Source: Paracoccaceae bacterium (lineage in GTDB: Bacteria > Pseudomonadota > Alphaproteobacteria > Rhodobacterales > Rhodobacteraceae). From it: a stretch of 12,921 nucleotides of DNA. Location: NCBI GenBank assembly GCA_020441345.1, contig JAGRMK010000115.1, positions 1 through 12,921 on the forward strand, written 5' to 3'. The notes under the pieces are model-generated. The model was given only the letters and a program-made list of their open reading frames with translations, made no database searches and was not told the DNA's origin. Position numbers and translations under genes: made by a program. This document shows positions 1 to 6,422 of the stretch, one piece after another. Every line of letters starts with the position of its first letter. Position 1 is the first letter of the stretch.

Positions 1-263
1 CGCAGCTCGTCCTCGGGCGCGTCCAGCGGCAGGAGCAGCCAGGAGCGGTGGAAATAGGGCGCGCGACGGCCGATGCCGGCCGCGATCAGCATCTGCGCGG
101 TCTCGACATCGGCGGTCTTGACCGAGACGCCGGTGCCCTCGGCGCCGATGCAGGCGAACATCTTGCCGCCGACCTTCCAGGCGTCATGGCCGCCGCCCCA
201 GGGATCGGAGACCTCGGCCCCCGGCAGGGCGGCGCAGATGCGGTTGATGGCGGCGCGGCTCAT
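1..263 (-). CDS. MmcQ/YjbR family protein (DUF419), C-terminus cut by window edge
   Basis: Read on the minus strand from the ATG at 263-261, this gives an open frame of 87 codons that runs off the left edge. It begins MSRAAINRICAALPGAE and continues with a DPWGGGHDAWKVGGKMFACI block, typical of the small MmcQ/YjbR (CyaY-like fold) proteins of roughly 115-120 residues. The later segment RRAPYFHRSWLLLPLD also fits: in this family the end of the fold carries aromatic and basic residues that may touch DNA. The family is annotated as DNA-binding on structural grounds and its cellular role is not established. The gene is divergent from cysS and shares the 264-461 interval with it. About 30 C-terminal residues are missing from the window. 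The family call is fairly sure; the function is unknown. Confidence 0.8.
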   Translation of the reverse strand, partial: MSRAAINRICAALPGAEVSDPWGGGHDAWKVGGKMFACIGAEGTGVSVKTADVETAQMLIAAGIGRRAPYFHRSWLLLPLDAPEDEL

Positions 264-450
264 GGCGCCAGTCTGCCGCGCGCCGCGGGCTCCGGCAAGC
301 CTTGGCGGGCGCGGGTTTTCGTGCTATCGCAGGCCCATGACGACCGCTGCCCGCCCGATTTGCCGCTGCATTCCCTGCTGATCCCATCCGCGGGCCGGTT
401 TCTGTCGTTTTCATCCCCCAGACAAGTTGCTAAGCCCGCGCCATCCGCGT

Positions 451-455
451 GAGGA
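451..455 (+). promoter_or_regulatory. Ribosome binding site of cysS
   Basis: GAGGA lies 6 bases before the ATG at 462 and supports that start. The rest of the divergent gap (264-450) holds no promoter that I can name with confidence and no convincing gene. Confidence 0.6.
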
Positions 456-461
456 TTCCAC

Positions 462-1958
462 ATGACGATCAAGCTCTACAACACCCGAACCCGCCGCAAG
501 GAGGCGTTCGTTCCGCTCGATCCGGAGAACGTGCGGATGTATGTCTGCGGCCCGACGGTCTATGATCGGGCGCATCTGGGCAATGCCCGCCCGGTGGTGG
601 TGTTCGACGTGCTCTACCGGCTGCTGCGGCACGAATTCGGGGCCGATCACGTGACCTATGTGCGCAACTTCACCGACGTGGACGACAAGATCAACGCCCG
701 CGCCGCCGAGAGCGGGCGCCCGATCGGCGAGATCACCGCCGAGACCACGCAGTGGTTCCTCGACGACATGGCGGCGCTGGGGGCGCTGGAGCCCGATGCC
801 ATGCCGCGCGCCACCGCCTATATCCCGCAGATGGTGGCGATGATCGAGGAACTGATCGCCAGGGGCCATGCCTATGCGGCCGAGGGCCATGTGCTCTTCG
901 CCGTCGAAAGCTATGCCGAGTATGGCGCGCTGTCGGGGCGCACGGTCGAGGACATGATCGCCGGCGCCCGGGTCGAGGTCGCCCCCTACAAGCGCAACCC
1001 GATGGATTTCGTGCTCTGGAAGCCGTCGCCCGCGGACCTGCCGGGCTGGGACTCGCCCTGGGGGCGGGGGCGGCCGGGCTGGCATATCGAGTGCTCGGCC
1101 ATGGCCCACGAGCTGCTGGGCGAGAGTTTCGACATCCACGGCGGCGGCAACGACCTGATGTTCCCGCACCACGAGAACGAGATCGCCCAGTCGCGCTGCG
1201 CCCACCCCGAGGGCGATTTCGCGCGGGTCTGGATGCATAACGAGATGCTGCAGGTCGAGGGCAAGAAGATGTCCAAGTCCCTGGGCAATTTCTTCACGGT
1301 GCGCGATCTGCTGGACGAATATGACGAAAGGTTTGGAATCGAGAATATTGGCCCTGCTATTCGGCTAAGGTTGATGCAATCGCATTATCGTTCTCCTGTG
1401 GATGCCGCACTTAGCTATGTAGAGGCTTCAGCTACGAAATTGGCAGAATGGTGGTTCTGGACTGAACTTCATCGCCCCGAACCTTTGAGTGAGGATGAAA
1501 AGTTCGAGCTTATCAACGAGTCTCCTTTCCTTTCCGCGTTGCTCGATGACCTCAATACTCCAGCCGCAATTTCTGAAATCGATGCTAAGGTATCGCAACT
1601 GAGGGTGATTCCTGAAAACCATACAAACATCGAAAGTTACTCGAATGACAAAGAAAAGATCGCAAAGCAGGTGCTGGCGTGGATCGGATTTTTAGGATTC
1701 GATTTCGATGGATTGAAACAATTGCACCCCTCTCATTGGCAAAATCGCCTGAAATCTCGAAACTTAGAATTCAATGAGTTGATAGAAAACTTGGTAAAGG
1801 AAAGAGCAGAGGCCCGATTGGAGAAGAACTTTGCTCGCGCAGACAAGATTCGAGATGGGTTTATTGCCGCTGGTGTAACTATCAAAGACTCTTCGGAGGG
1901 AACTACGTGGGAGTTGAAGCCTGGATTCGACCCCTCAAAGCTGGAGGCGCTGAAATGA
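462..1958 (+). CDS. cysS: Cysteine--tRNA ligase (CysRS), mosaic gene
   Basis: Cytoplasmic class I aminoacyl-tRNA synthetase that activates cysteine with ATP and charges tRNA-Cys. The 498-residue product is complete and slightly longer than the 461-residue E. coli enzyme. The HIGH-type signature is HLGN at 38-41, inside the CGPTVYDRAHLGN block. KMSKS is at 269-273. The zinc ligands expected from E. coli CysRS are present as Cys29, Cys211, His236 and Glu240. The C-terminal part (about 290-498) corresponds to the helical bundle and anticodon-binding region, and it ends with the usual KNFARADKIRDGF-type helix. The start is supported by GAGGA 6 bases upstream. The oddity is composition: codons up to about 288 are extremely GC-rich like the neighbours, whereas from about 1326 to the stop the DNA is AT-richer and uses AGA, CTA, TTA, ATA and AAA codons freely. 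The first part reads like a typical Rhodobacterales CysRS. The second part, with LLDEYDERFGIENIGPAIRL, does not match the LLDQGIPGEVIRF pattern I recall for that group. All visible catalytic motifs are intact, so the enzyme should be functional. Confidence 0.97.
   Translation: MTIKLYNTRTRRKEAFVPLDPENVRMYVCGPTVYDRAHLGNARPVVVFDVLYRLLRHEFGADHVTYVRNFTDVDDKINARAAESGRPIGEITAETTQWFLDDMAALGALEPDAMPRATAYIPQMVAMIEELIARGHAYAAEGHVLFAVESYAEYGALSGRTVEDMIAGARVEVAPYKRNPMDFVLWKPSPADLPGWDSPWGRGRPGWHIECSAMAHELLGESFDIHGGGNDLMFPHHENEIAQSRCAHPEGDFARVWMHNEMLQVEGKKMSKSLGNFFTVRDLLDEYDERFGIENIGPAIRLRLMQSHYRSPVDAALSYVEASATKLAEWWFWTELHRPEPLSEDEKFELINESPFLSALLDDLNTPAAISEIDAKVSQLRVIPENHTNIESYSNDKEKIAKQVLAWIGFLGFDFDGLKQLHPSHWQNRLKSRNLEFNELIENLVKERAEARLEKNFARADKIRDGFIAAGVTIKDSSEGTTWELKPGFDPSKLEALK
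1326..1955 (+). other. Low-GC, probably horizontally acquired 3' segment of cysS
   Basis: This ~630-bp stretch encodes about the last 210 codons of CysRS. A sample line (1381-1440) counts to 29 G+C of 60 and another (1621-1680) to 25 of 60. A line in the 5' half (1021-1080) counts to 51 of 60. The change is abrupt, between about 1321 and 1335, some 40-60 bases after the conserved KMSKS block ends. GC-rich DNA returns within about 30 bases of the stop codon. The frame is uninterrupted across the switch. The composition shift is seen directly; replacement by homologous recombination from a lower-GC donor is inference. Confidence 0.75.
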
Positions 1959-1980
1959 CCCCGCTTTCCACACAGGTTTA

Positions 1981-2038
1981 CCCCCGGCCCGAAGGTGGGG
2001 GCGAGACGTCGCCCCCGCCCTGGGGGGCGGGTCGGGGG
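1981..2038. repeat. Nested GC-rich palindrome after cysS
   Basis: The outer arms are 1981-1991 (CCCCCGGCCCG) and 2028-2038 (CGGGTCGGGGG), pairing at 10 of 11 positions plus one G.U. Inside is a perfect 8-bp stem, 1997-2004 (GGGGGCGA) with 2009-2016 (TCGCCCCC), around a GACG loop. No T-run follows, so it is not a standard intrinsic terminator. It may act as a 3' mRNA end or barrier for cysS, or be a copy of a dispersed REP-like intergenic element. The structure is seen; the role is inferred. Confidence 0.7.
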
Positions 2039-2169
2039 CGAACCAAGACGCTGCGCACCCCGGTGAATGGCACAGGGCGCGAGGCCGCGCGTGTCTTGCA
2101 AGCGCGTCGGAACGGCGCCGAAGACGGCCAGCAAGACCGAAAACACCCTCCGCCCCCTCTGCACGCGGC

Positions 2170-2213
2170 GCACCGACGCGATACCGACGTGATACCGACG
2201 TCATACCGACGTC
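2170..2213. repeat. 11-bp tandem repeat upstream of cimA
   Basis: Three consecutive 11-bp units, ATACCGACGTG, ATACCGACGTC and ATACCGACGTC (2181-2213), are preceded by a decayed unit GCACCGACGCG (2170-2180) with three mismatches. The array ends 22 bases before the cimA start codon. An 11-bp period is one helical turn, so the units face the same side of DNA and could bind a regulator. Slipped-strand expansion with no function is equally possible. Confidence 0.75.
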
Positions 2214-2235
2214 CGAAAACAGCGAATTTCGCCCC

Positions 2236-3861
2236 ATGACCCGCACCCGGCTCTGGCTCTACGACACCACCCTGCGCGACGGGCAGCAGACGCAAGGGGT
2301 GCAATTCTCCACCGCCGAGAAGGTGCAGATCGCCCAGGCGCTGGACGCTTTGGGCGTCGATTACATCGAGGGCGGCTGGCCCGGCGCGAACCCCACCGAC
2401 AGCGAGTTCTTCGAGCAGCGCCCCGAGACCCGCGCGACCTTTACCGCCTTTGGCATGACCAAGCGGGCCGGGCGCTCGGCGGCGAATGACGATGTGCTGG
2501 CGGCGGTGATGAACGCGCGCACGCCGGCCGTTTGCCTGGTCGGCAAGACCCATGATTTCCACGTCGCGACGGCGCTGGGGATCAGCCAGGACGAGAACCT
2601 GGAAGCGATCGCTGAATCGGTCGCGCATATGGTCGCGCAGGGGCGCGAGGCGGTGTTCGATGCCGAGCATTTCTTTGACGGCTACAAGGCCAACCCTGCC
2701 TATGCGCTGGCCTGTCTGCGCGCTGCCGACGAGGCGGGTGCGCGCTGGATCGTCCTGTGCGACACCAATGGCGGCACGTTGCCCACCGAGATCGGGCACA
2801 TCGTCACGCAGGTGATCGCGGCGGGGATACCCGGCGACCGGTTGGGTATTCATTGCCACGACGACACCGGCAATGCGGTGGCCGGGTCGTTGGCGGCGGT
2901 CGATGCCGGGGTGCGCCAGATCCAGGGCACGCTGAACGGGCTGGGCGAGCGCTGCGGCAATGCAAACCTGACCAGCCTGATCCCGACAGTGTTGCTCAAG
3001 GAGCCCTATGCCAGCCGCTACCAGACCGGGGTGAGCGCGCAGGCGTTGGCCGGGTTGTTGCGGGTCTCGCGGCAGCTGGACGATATCCTGAACCGCGTCT
3101 CGCTGCGCTCGGCGCCTTATGTCGGGGCCTCGGCCTTTGCCCACAAGGCAGGGCTGCATGCCAGCGCGATCCTCAAGGATCCGACGACCTATGAGCATAT
3201 TGCGCCTTCGCTGGTGGGCAATGCGCGGGTGATTCCGATGTCGAACCAGGCCGGGCAGTCGAACTTGCGGGCGCGGCTGGCCTCGGCGGGGATCGAGGTC
3301 GCGGCGGGTGACCCACGGCTTGCGCGAATCCTTGATGTGGTCAAGGAGCGCGAGGATCAGGGCTATGCCTATGACGGGGCGCAGGCCAGTTTCGAATTGC
3401 TGGCGCGGGCCGAACTGGGCCTGTTGCCGCAGTTTTTCGAGGTCAAGCGCTATCGTGTGATCGTCGAGCGGCGCAAGAACCGCTATGACCGGATGGTCAG
3501 CGTCTCCGAGGCTGTCGTCGTGGTGAAGATTGGCGAGCACAAGGTTCTGTCCGTGTCCGAGAGCATGGACGACACCGGCACCGATCGCGGCCCGGTGAAC
3601 GCGCTGGCCAAGGCGTTGGCCAAGGATCTGGGGCCCTATCAGGCGAGTATCGATGCGATGCGGCTGGTGGATTTCAAGGTCCGCATCACCCAGGGCGGGA
3701 CCGAAGCCGTGACTCGCGTGATCATCGATAGCGAGGACGGACAGGGGCGGCGCTGGTCGACGGTAGGGGTCAGTGCGAATCTGGTGGACGCCTCGTTCAG
3801 CGCCTTGCTCGATGCGATCACCTGGAAGCTGATCCGCGATGGGCTGGATCCGGCCCGGTAA
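2236..3861 (+). CDS. cimA: (R)-citramalate synthase
   Basis: Condenses pyruvate with acetyl-CoA to (R)-citramalate, the first step of the threonine-independent route to 2-oxobutanoate and isoleucine. The 541-residue product has the HMGL/DRE-TIM barrel in its N-terminal ~300 residues: DTTLRDGQQ at 10-18 (metal-binding Asp10 and catalytic Arg14), the metal-binding HCHDD at 206-210, and NGLGERCGN at 234-242. A linker follows, and the C-terminal ~140 residues match the LeuA-type regulatory dimer domain, where isoleucine feedback usually acts. The opening LWLYDTTLRDGQQTQGVQFS and the length separate the CimA group from LeuA and homocitrate synthases. The ATG at 2236 fits the family N-terminus, but no good Shine-Dalgarno precedes it. 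The gene lies 277 bases after cysS, an order I recall from other Rhodobacterales. The substrate is assigned by family resemblance. Confidence 0.93.
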   Translation: MTRTRLWLYDTTLRDGQQTQGVQFSTAEKVQIAQALDALGVDYIEGGWPGANPTDSEFFEQRPETRATFTAFGMTKRAGRSAANDDVLAAVMNARTPAVCLVGKTHDFHVATALGISQDENLEAIAESVAHMVAQGREAVFDAEHFFDGYKANPAYALACLRAADEAGARWIVLCDTNGGTLPTEIGHIVTQVIAAGIPGDRLGIHCHDDTGNAVAGSLAAVDAGVRQIQGTLNGLGERCGNANLTSLIPTVLLKEPYASRYQTGVSAQALAGLLRVSRQLDDILNRVSLRSAPYVGASAFAHKAGLHASAILKDPTTYEHIAPSLVGNARVIPMSNQAGQSNLRARLASAGIEVAAGDPRLARILDVVKEREDQGYAYDGAQASFELLARAELGLLPQFFEVKRYRVIVERRKNRYDRMVSVSEAVVVVKIGEHKVLSVSESMDDTGTDRGPVNALAKALAKDLGPYQASIDAMRLVDFKVRITQGGTEAVTRVIIDSEDGQGRRWSTVGVSANLVDASFSALLDAITWKLIRDGLDPAR

Positions 3862-3937
3862 CGGTAATGTCATGACGGCACTGGACCGACGCGGTTTTCG
3901 CGCGTAACCTTTCGGGAACTGCGTAAAGGGGACGGAA

Positions 3938-4627
3938 TTGTCCGCGATGTTCAAACTGTTCGGGGAACTCGATCGGTTGGGTCCTGGCAACGCGGAGAGC
4001 CTGCGCTGGGCGCTTGGCCTTGCCGGCATACGGACGGACGCCCGGATCCTGGATGCGGGCTGCGGCACCGGCGCGGATCTGGGCACGCTCTGCGCGGCAG
4101 TTCCCAAGGGGCGCGTCGTGGCGCTGGATCAGGCCGGGCCGTTCATCGACCGGGTGAAAGCCCGCTTTCCCCGGGTCGAGGCGCTTGTCGGCGAAATGAC
4201 GGTCCCCTCCGGCGGTCCGTTCGATCTGATCTGGTCGGCGGGCGCGGTCTATTCGGTTGGCGTGGGCGCGGCGCTGCGGGCCTGGCGCGCACATCTTGCA
4301 CCCGGAGGCAGGGTTGCGTTCTCGGACTTGCGCTTGCGGGTGGCCAACCCGCCGCCAGAAGTGGTGCGGTTCTTTGCCGCCGAGGGGGTGGCCCTGGGCA
4401 GCGTCGAGGCCTTGCAAGCCGAGGTCGAGGCCGAAGGGTATCGCATCCTCGGTGCGCGCTGGGTGGGGCCGGCGGGCTGGGCCTCGTATTACGGACCTTT
4501 GGAAAGCCAGTTGGACGGATTTCAGGGCGACGCCGATATGGTCGCCACGCTGCGCGCCGAAATCGCGCTGTGGCGCACGCATGGCGTGACCTATGGCTAT
4601 CGGCTTATGGTGGTAGAGCCGGTTTGA
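3938..4627 (+). CDS. Class I SAM-dependent methyltransferase
   Basis: Cytosolic Rossmann-fold methyltransferase of 229 residues. Motif I, ILDAGCGTGADLG, is at 37-49 and forms the S-adenosylmethionine loop. The acidic residue ending strand 2 is in VVALDQA (about 65-71). Motif IV is FDLIWSAGAVYSVG (about 95-108), followed by the LAPGGRVAFSDL strand typical of Methyltransf_11/25 proteins. The C-terminal ~90 residues are helical, with a tryptophan- and tyrosine-rich patch (GPAGWASYYGPLE) that may shape the acceptor site. The substrate cannot be read from the sequence. The start is uncertain: TTG at 3938 has AGGGGA ending 6 bases upstream, whereas ATG at 3947 (226 residues) is 15 bases from it. 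The gene begins 76 bases after cimA in the same direction, so cotranscription is possible, but nothing links it to isoleucine synthesis. Confidence 0.85.
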   Translation: MSAMFKLFGELDRLGPGNAESLRWALGLAGIRTDARILDAGCGTGADLGTLCAAVPKGRVVALDQAGPFIDRVKARFPRVEALVGEMTVPSGGPFDLIWSAGAVYSVGVGAALRAWRAHLAPGGRVAFSDLRLRVANPPPEVVRFFAAEGVALGSVEALQAEVEAEGYRILGARWVGPAGWASYYGPLESQLDGFQGDADMVATLRAEIALWRTHGVTYGYRLMVVEPV

Positions 4628-4631
4628 AGGG

Positions 4632-4663
4632 TCAAAAGTAACCCATAGGTATCAAAAGTAACC
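4632..4663. promoter_or_regulatory. Two 12-bp direct repeats, candidate operator
   Basis: TCAAAAGTAACC occurs at 4632-4643 and again, identically, at 4652-4663. The centres are 20 bp apart, about two helical turns, directly upstream of the candidate -35 of the membrane-protein/HTH operon. This spacing and placement fit a cooperative binding site for the small HTH protein encoded downstream or for another activator. The repeat is seen; the binding is inferred. Confidence 0.6.
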
Positions 4664-4692
4664 TTGACGTGACTTTGTGCGGTCGTTATGTA
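4664..4692 (+). promoter_or_regulatory. Candidate sigma-70 promoter of the membrane-protein/HTH operon
   Basis: A -35 element TTGACG (4664-4669; five of six consensus bases) is separated by 17 bp from a weak -10 TATGTA (4687-4692; three of six). It directly abuts the second TCAAAAGTAACC repeat, and its -10 lies inside the GTTATGTAAC repeat. Transcription from here would give a leader of about 25-30 bases before the start codon. Confidence 0.5.
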
Positions 4693-4710
4693 ACCTGAGC
4701 GTTACGTAAT
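4685..4710. promoter_or_regulatory. GTTAYGTAAY repeat pair overlapping the -10, candidate operator
   Basis: GTTATGTAAC (4685-4694) and GTTACGTAAT (4701-4710) are 10-bp near-identical units 16 bp apart, each close to self-palindromic (core TTACGTAA in the second). One covers the proposed -10 and the other the likely transcription start. That is the position of a repressor site, consistent with autorepression by the HTH protein. This is inference from position and symmetry. Confidence 0.5.
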
Positions 4711-4726
4711 CAACCCGAACGAGGCC

Positions 4727-5131
4727 ATGATGACCGTTGAATCCCTGTCGTTGATCCGTGTCCTGTCGTTGGGCGTCACCGGGCTGTCGTGCCTGGGCTA
4801 TGCGGTGATGGCACTGGCGACGGGCGTGCCCGACCCCGTGGGGTGGTATTGGCCCGGCGCTCTGGGCGTTGGAGCGGCGCTGGTGATCACCGTCGCTTCG
4901 TTGATCGGCGGGCGGCGCGCGGCCCGGATGGCGACCGATGAACTGTATCGTGCCGTCACCCAACGCGCCGAACGCCAGGCCTATTGGCTGTCGCTGGCGA
5001 TGTTTGCGGTGGTGGCCACGGTTTGCGCCCGGGGTCTGGTGCCCTGGGACGCGGGGTTCGCGGCCTTCGGTTGTCTGATGGGGGCGGCGTTTTTGCTGCT
5101 CTTTGTCTGGCACGATCTGAGGATGCGCTGA
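4727..5131 (+). CDS. Small four-helix membrane protein, paired with an HTH regulator (DUF2178-like)
   Basis: A 134-residue inner-membrane protein with four predicted helices, at about residues 9-33, 40-62, 85-104 and 107-127. Between helices 2 and 3 is a charged cytoplasmic stretch with the pattern ATDELYRAVTQRAERQAYW. That pattern resembles the DE(R/L)...R(A)...YW signature of DUF2178-type proteins, which are often encoded beside small Xre-type regulators. The start may be ATG 4727 or the adjacent ATG 4730: the only Shine-Dalgarno-like bases (GAGG, 4721-4724) are 2 bases from the first and 5 from the second, which favours 4730 (133 residues). The stop codon overlaps the regulator's start as TGATG, indicating translational coupling. 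No catalytic motif is seen. A role as sensor or tether of the regulator is a guess. Confidence 0.75.
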   Translation: MMTVESLSLIRVLSLGVTGLSCLGYAVMALATGVPDPVGWYWPGALGVGAALVITVASLIGGRRAARMATDELYRAVTQRAERQAYWLSLAMFAVVATVCARGLVPWDAGFAAFGCLMGAAFLLLFVWHDLRMR

Positions 5132-5334
5132 TGGCCGGGCTGGTTGTGCATCTTGCGACCCATCGCAAGGCGGCCGGACTGACCCAGGCCGAGCTCGCCA
5201 GTGCGGCCGGGGTCAGCCGCAAGACGATCAACACCATAGAGAACCGGGTTTTCGTGCCCTCGACCGTGCTGGCGTTGACGCTGGCGCGGGTTCTGGGGTG
5301 CAGCGTGCACGACCTGTTCACGCTCGAGGACTGA
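5131..5334 (+). CDS. Small Xre/Cro-family HTH transcriptional regulator
   Basis: A 67-residue protein that is almost entirely one helix-turn-helix domain. LTQAELASAAGVSRKTINTIENR (about residues 17-39) is a canonical HTH_3 sequence, with the recognition helix at SRKTINTIE. It ends VLGCSVHDLFTLED, the usual terminus of YgzD-like stand-alone regulators. It has no sensor domain, so any signal must come from a partner, plausibly the membrane protein coupled to it. The start was set at ATG 5131, which overlaps the previous stop; a longer in-frame reading upstream would run through the membrane-protein gene and is not credible. The paired repeats at 4632-4710 are the natural candidate target. The alpha/beta hydrolase begins 50 bases downstream and may belong to the same operon. 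Confidence 0.88.
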   Translation: MAGLVVHLATHRKAAGLTQAELASAAGVSRKTINTIENRVFVPSTVLALTLARVLGCSVHDLFTLED

Positions 5335-5371
5335 TCCCCGCGAACGGGGCATTGACGCATGACAAGATAAC

Positions 5372-5377
5372 AAGGAG
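5372..5377 (+). promoter_or_regulatory. Ribosome binding site of the alpha/beta hydrolase
   Basis: AAGGAG sits 7 bases before ATG 5385. It decides that start against upstream in-frame starts beginning at 5298, which lie within the HTH gene. Confidence 0.75.
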
Positions 5378-5384
5378 TGGTTTC

Positions 5385-6377
5385 ATGAGCCTGGTTTCGA
5401 AAATCGCTGTCTCGGTCGCATTGGGTGTCGCGATACCCGGATGTATCGCCCTGGGCCTGATCGCCAGCGACCGGCCGGTCGCGGATCTGCGTGCCGACGG
5501 CGGGGCGGGGCTGGATTTCACGTCGCTGCCCGCGGGGCAAGAACCGGCGCCGCTTCAGACCTACAGGGCGCGTGACGGGGCCGTGCAGGGCTATCGCCGC
5601 TGGGACAGCGGGCACGACGACGCGCCCCTGGTGGTGGCGGTGCACGGGTCGGGGTGGCATGGCATGCAGTTCGAGGGGCTGGGCGCGGCGTTGGCCGGCC
5701 AGGGGCTGGCGGATGTGGTCGCGCCCGACCTGCGCGGGCACGGACCCAACCCGCAGCGGCGCGGCGACATCGACCATATCAGCCAGTTCGAAGAGGATCT
5801 GGCCGATCTGATCGCCCAGCAGACGCGCGACGGGCAGCGCGTGGTGATGCTGGGCCATTCCTCGGGCGGGGGGCTGGTGATCCGCTTTGCGGGTGGGGCG
5901 CAGGGCGCGCTACTGGACGGCGCGATCCTGCTGGCGCCGTTCGTGCAATATGACGCGCCGACGGCCCGGCCCGATTCGGGGGGATGGGCACGGGTGTTGA
6001 CCCGCCGCGTGATCGGGCTGTCGATGCTGAACATGGCAGGGATCACCGCGCTCAATCATCTGCCGGTCATCCAGTTCCGGTTTCCCGACAGCGTTCTGGA
6101 CGGGCCCTTGGGCGATACGGCGACGCGCGCTTACAGTTTCCGCCTGAACACCGGTTTTTCGCCCCGGCGCGACTGGCGGGCCGATATTGCCGCGCTGCCC
6201 GGGTTCCTGCTGGTGGTGGGCGATCACGACGAGGCCTTTGTCGCCGAGGCTTATGAGCCGACCTTTTCCGGCACCACGGACCGGGGGCAATATGCGCTGG
6301 TGCCTTCGGGGCATCTGGGCGTCGTGGATCACCCGCAAACCCGCGCCTTGATCGCCGGGTATCTGGCGAACTTCTGA
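5385..6377 (+). CDS. Exported or membrane-anchored alpha/beta hydrolase (serine hydrolase)
   Basis: A 330-residue alpha/beta-hydrolase-fold protein of the lysophospholipase/serine aminopeptidase (Hydrolase_4) type. The hydrophobic segment at about residues 5-27 is a signal anchor or signal peptide. A cysteine at residue 19-20 follows IPG, but proline at -2 makes a lipobox doubtful. The oxyanion-hole strand is VVAVHGSGWHG. The nucleophile elbow is GHSSG at 157-161 (Ser159). The acid is probably Asp282 in VVGDHDE, and the base His310 in PSGHLG. A cap region lies at about 185-265. The substrate is unknown; ester, lipid or peptide are all possible. The ATG at 5385 was chosen for its AAGGAG Shine-Dalgarno and because it places the hydrophobic segment at the N-terminus. 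The gene lies 50 bases after the HTH gene and 45 before the next gene, consistent with one transcript. Confidence 0.85.
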   Translation: MSLVSKIAVSVALGVAIPGCIALGLIASDRPVADLRADGGAGLDFTSLPAGQEPAPLQTYRARDGAVQGYRRWDSGHDDAPLVVAVHGSGWHGMQFEGLGAALAGQGLADVVAPDLRGHGPNPQRRGDIDHISQFEEDLADLIAQQTRDGQRVVMLGHSSGGGLVIRFAGGAQGALLDGAILLAPFVQYDAPTARPDSGGWARVLTRRVIGLSMLNMAGITALNHLPVIQFRFPDSVLDGPLGDTATRAYSFRLNTGFSPRRDWRADIAALPGFLLVVGDHDEAFVAEAYEPTFSGTTDRGQYALVPSGHLGVVDHPQTRALIAGYLANF

Positions 6378-6422
6378 GCGGCGGGGCTGGCAACCGAGCG
6401 GCTGGCGGGCTATCTGCCCGGC

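Noticed and set aside
48..452. 134-codon plus-strand frame in the left end and cysS leader
   Set aside because: Most of it is antisense to the MmcQ/YjbR frame, which has real family blocks. It has no domain and no ribosome site.
1326..1955. Low-GC cysS segment as an inserted mobile element or separate gene
   Set aside because: The frame continues as recognisable CysRS C-terminal sequence to a normal end. There is no target duplication, transposase or internal gene, so allele replacement fits better than insertion.
1981..2038. Palindrome after cysS as a rho-independent terminator
   Set aside because: No T-run follows either arm, so the intrinsic-terminator call cannot be supported from sequence.
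1907..2239. 110-codon plus-strand frame across the end of cysS and the gap to cimA
   Set aside because: It starts inside cysS, runs through the palindrome and tandem repeat, and has repeat-derived Pro/Gly/Arg sequence with no recognisable fold.
1978..4107. 709-codon open frame on the minus strand opposite cimA
   Set aside because: It is antisense to a well-recognised cimA. The translation is arginine-, glutamine- and proline-rich without domains, as expected from the complementary strand of GC-rich codons. It also crosses the palindrome and intergenic gap.
4984..5334. Longer 116-residue form of the HTH regulator
   Set aside because: The extra N-terminus is an out-of-frame reading of the membrane-protein gene. 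The ATG at 5131 gives a complete small HTH protein with TGATG coupling.
5385..5450. Lipoprotein signal in the alpha/beta hydrolase
   Set aside because: A cysteine follows IPG, but proline at -2 is unusual for a lipobox and the hydrophobic segment continues past the cysteine. It is noted only as possible.
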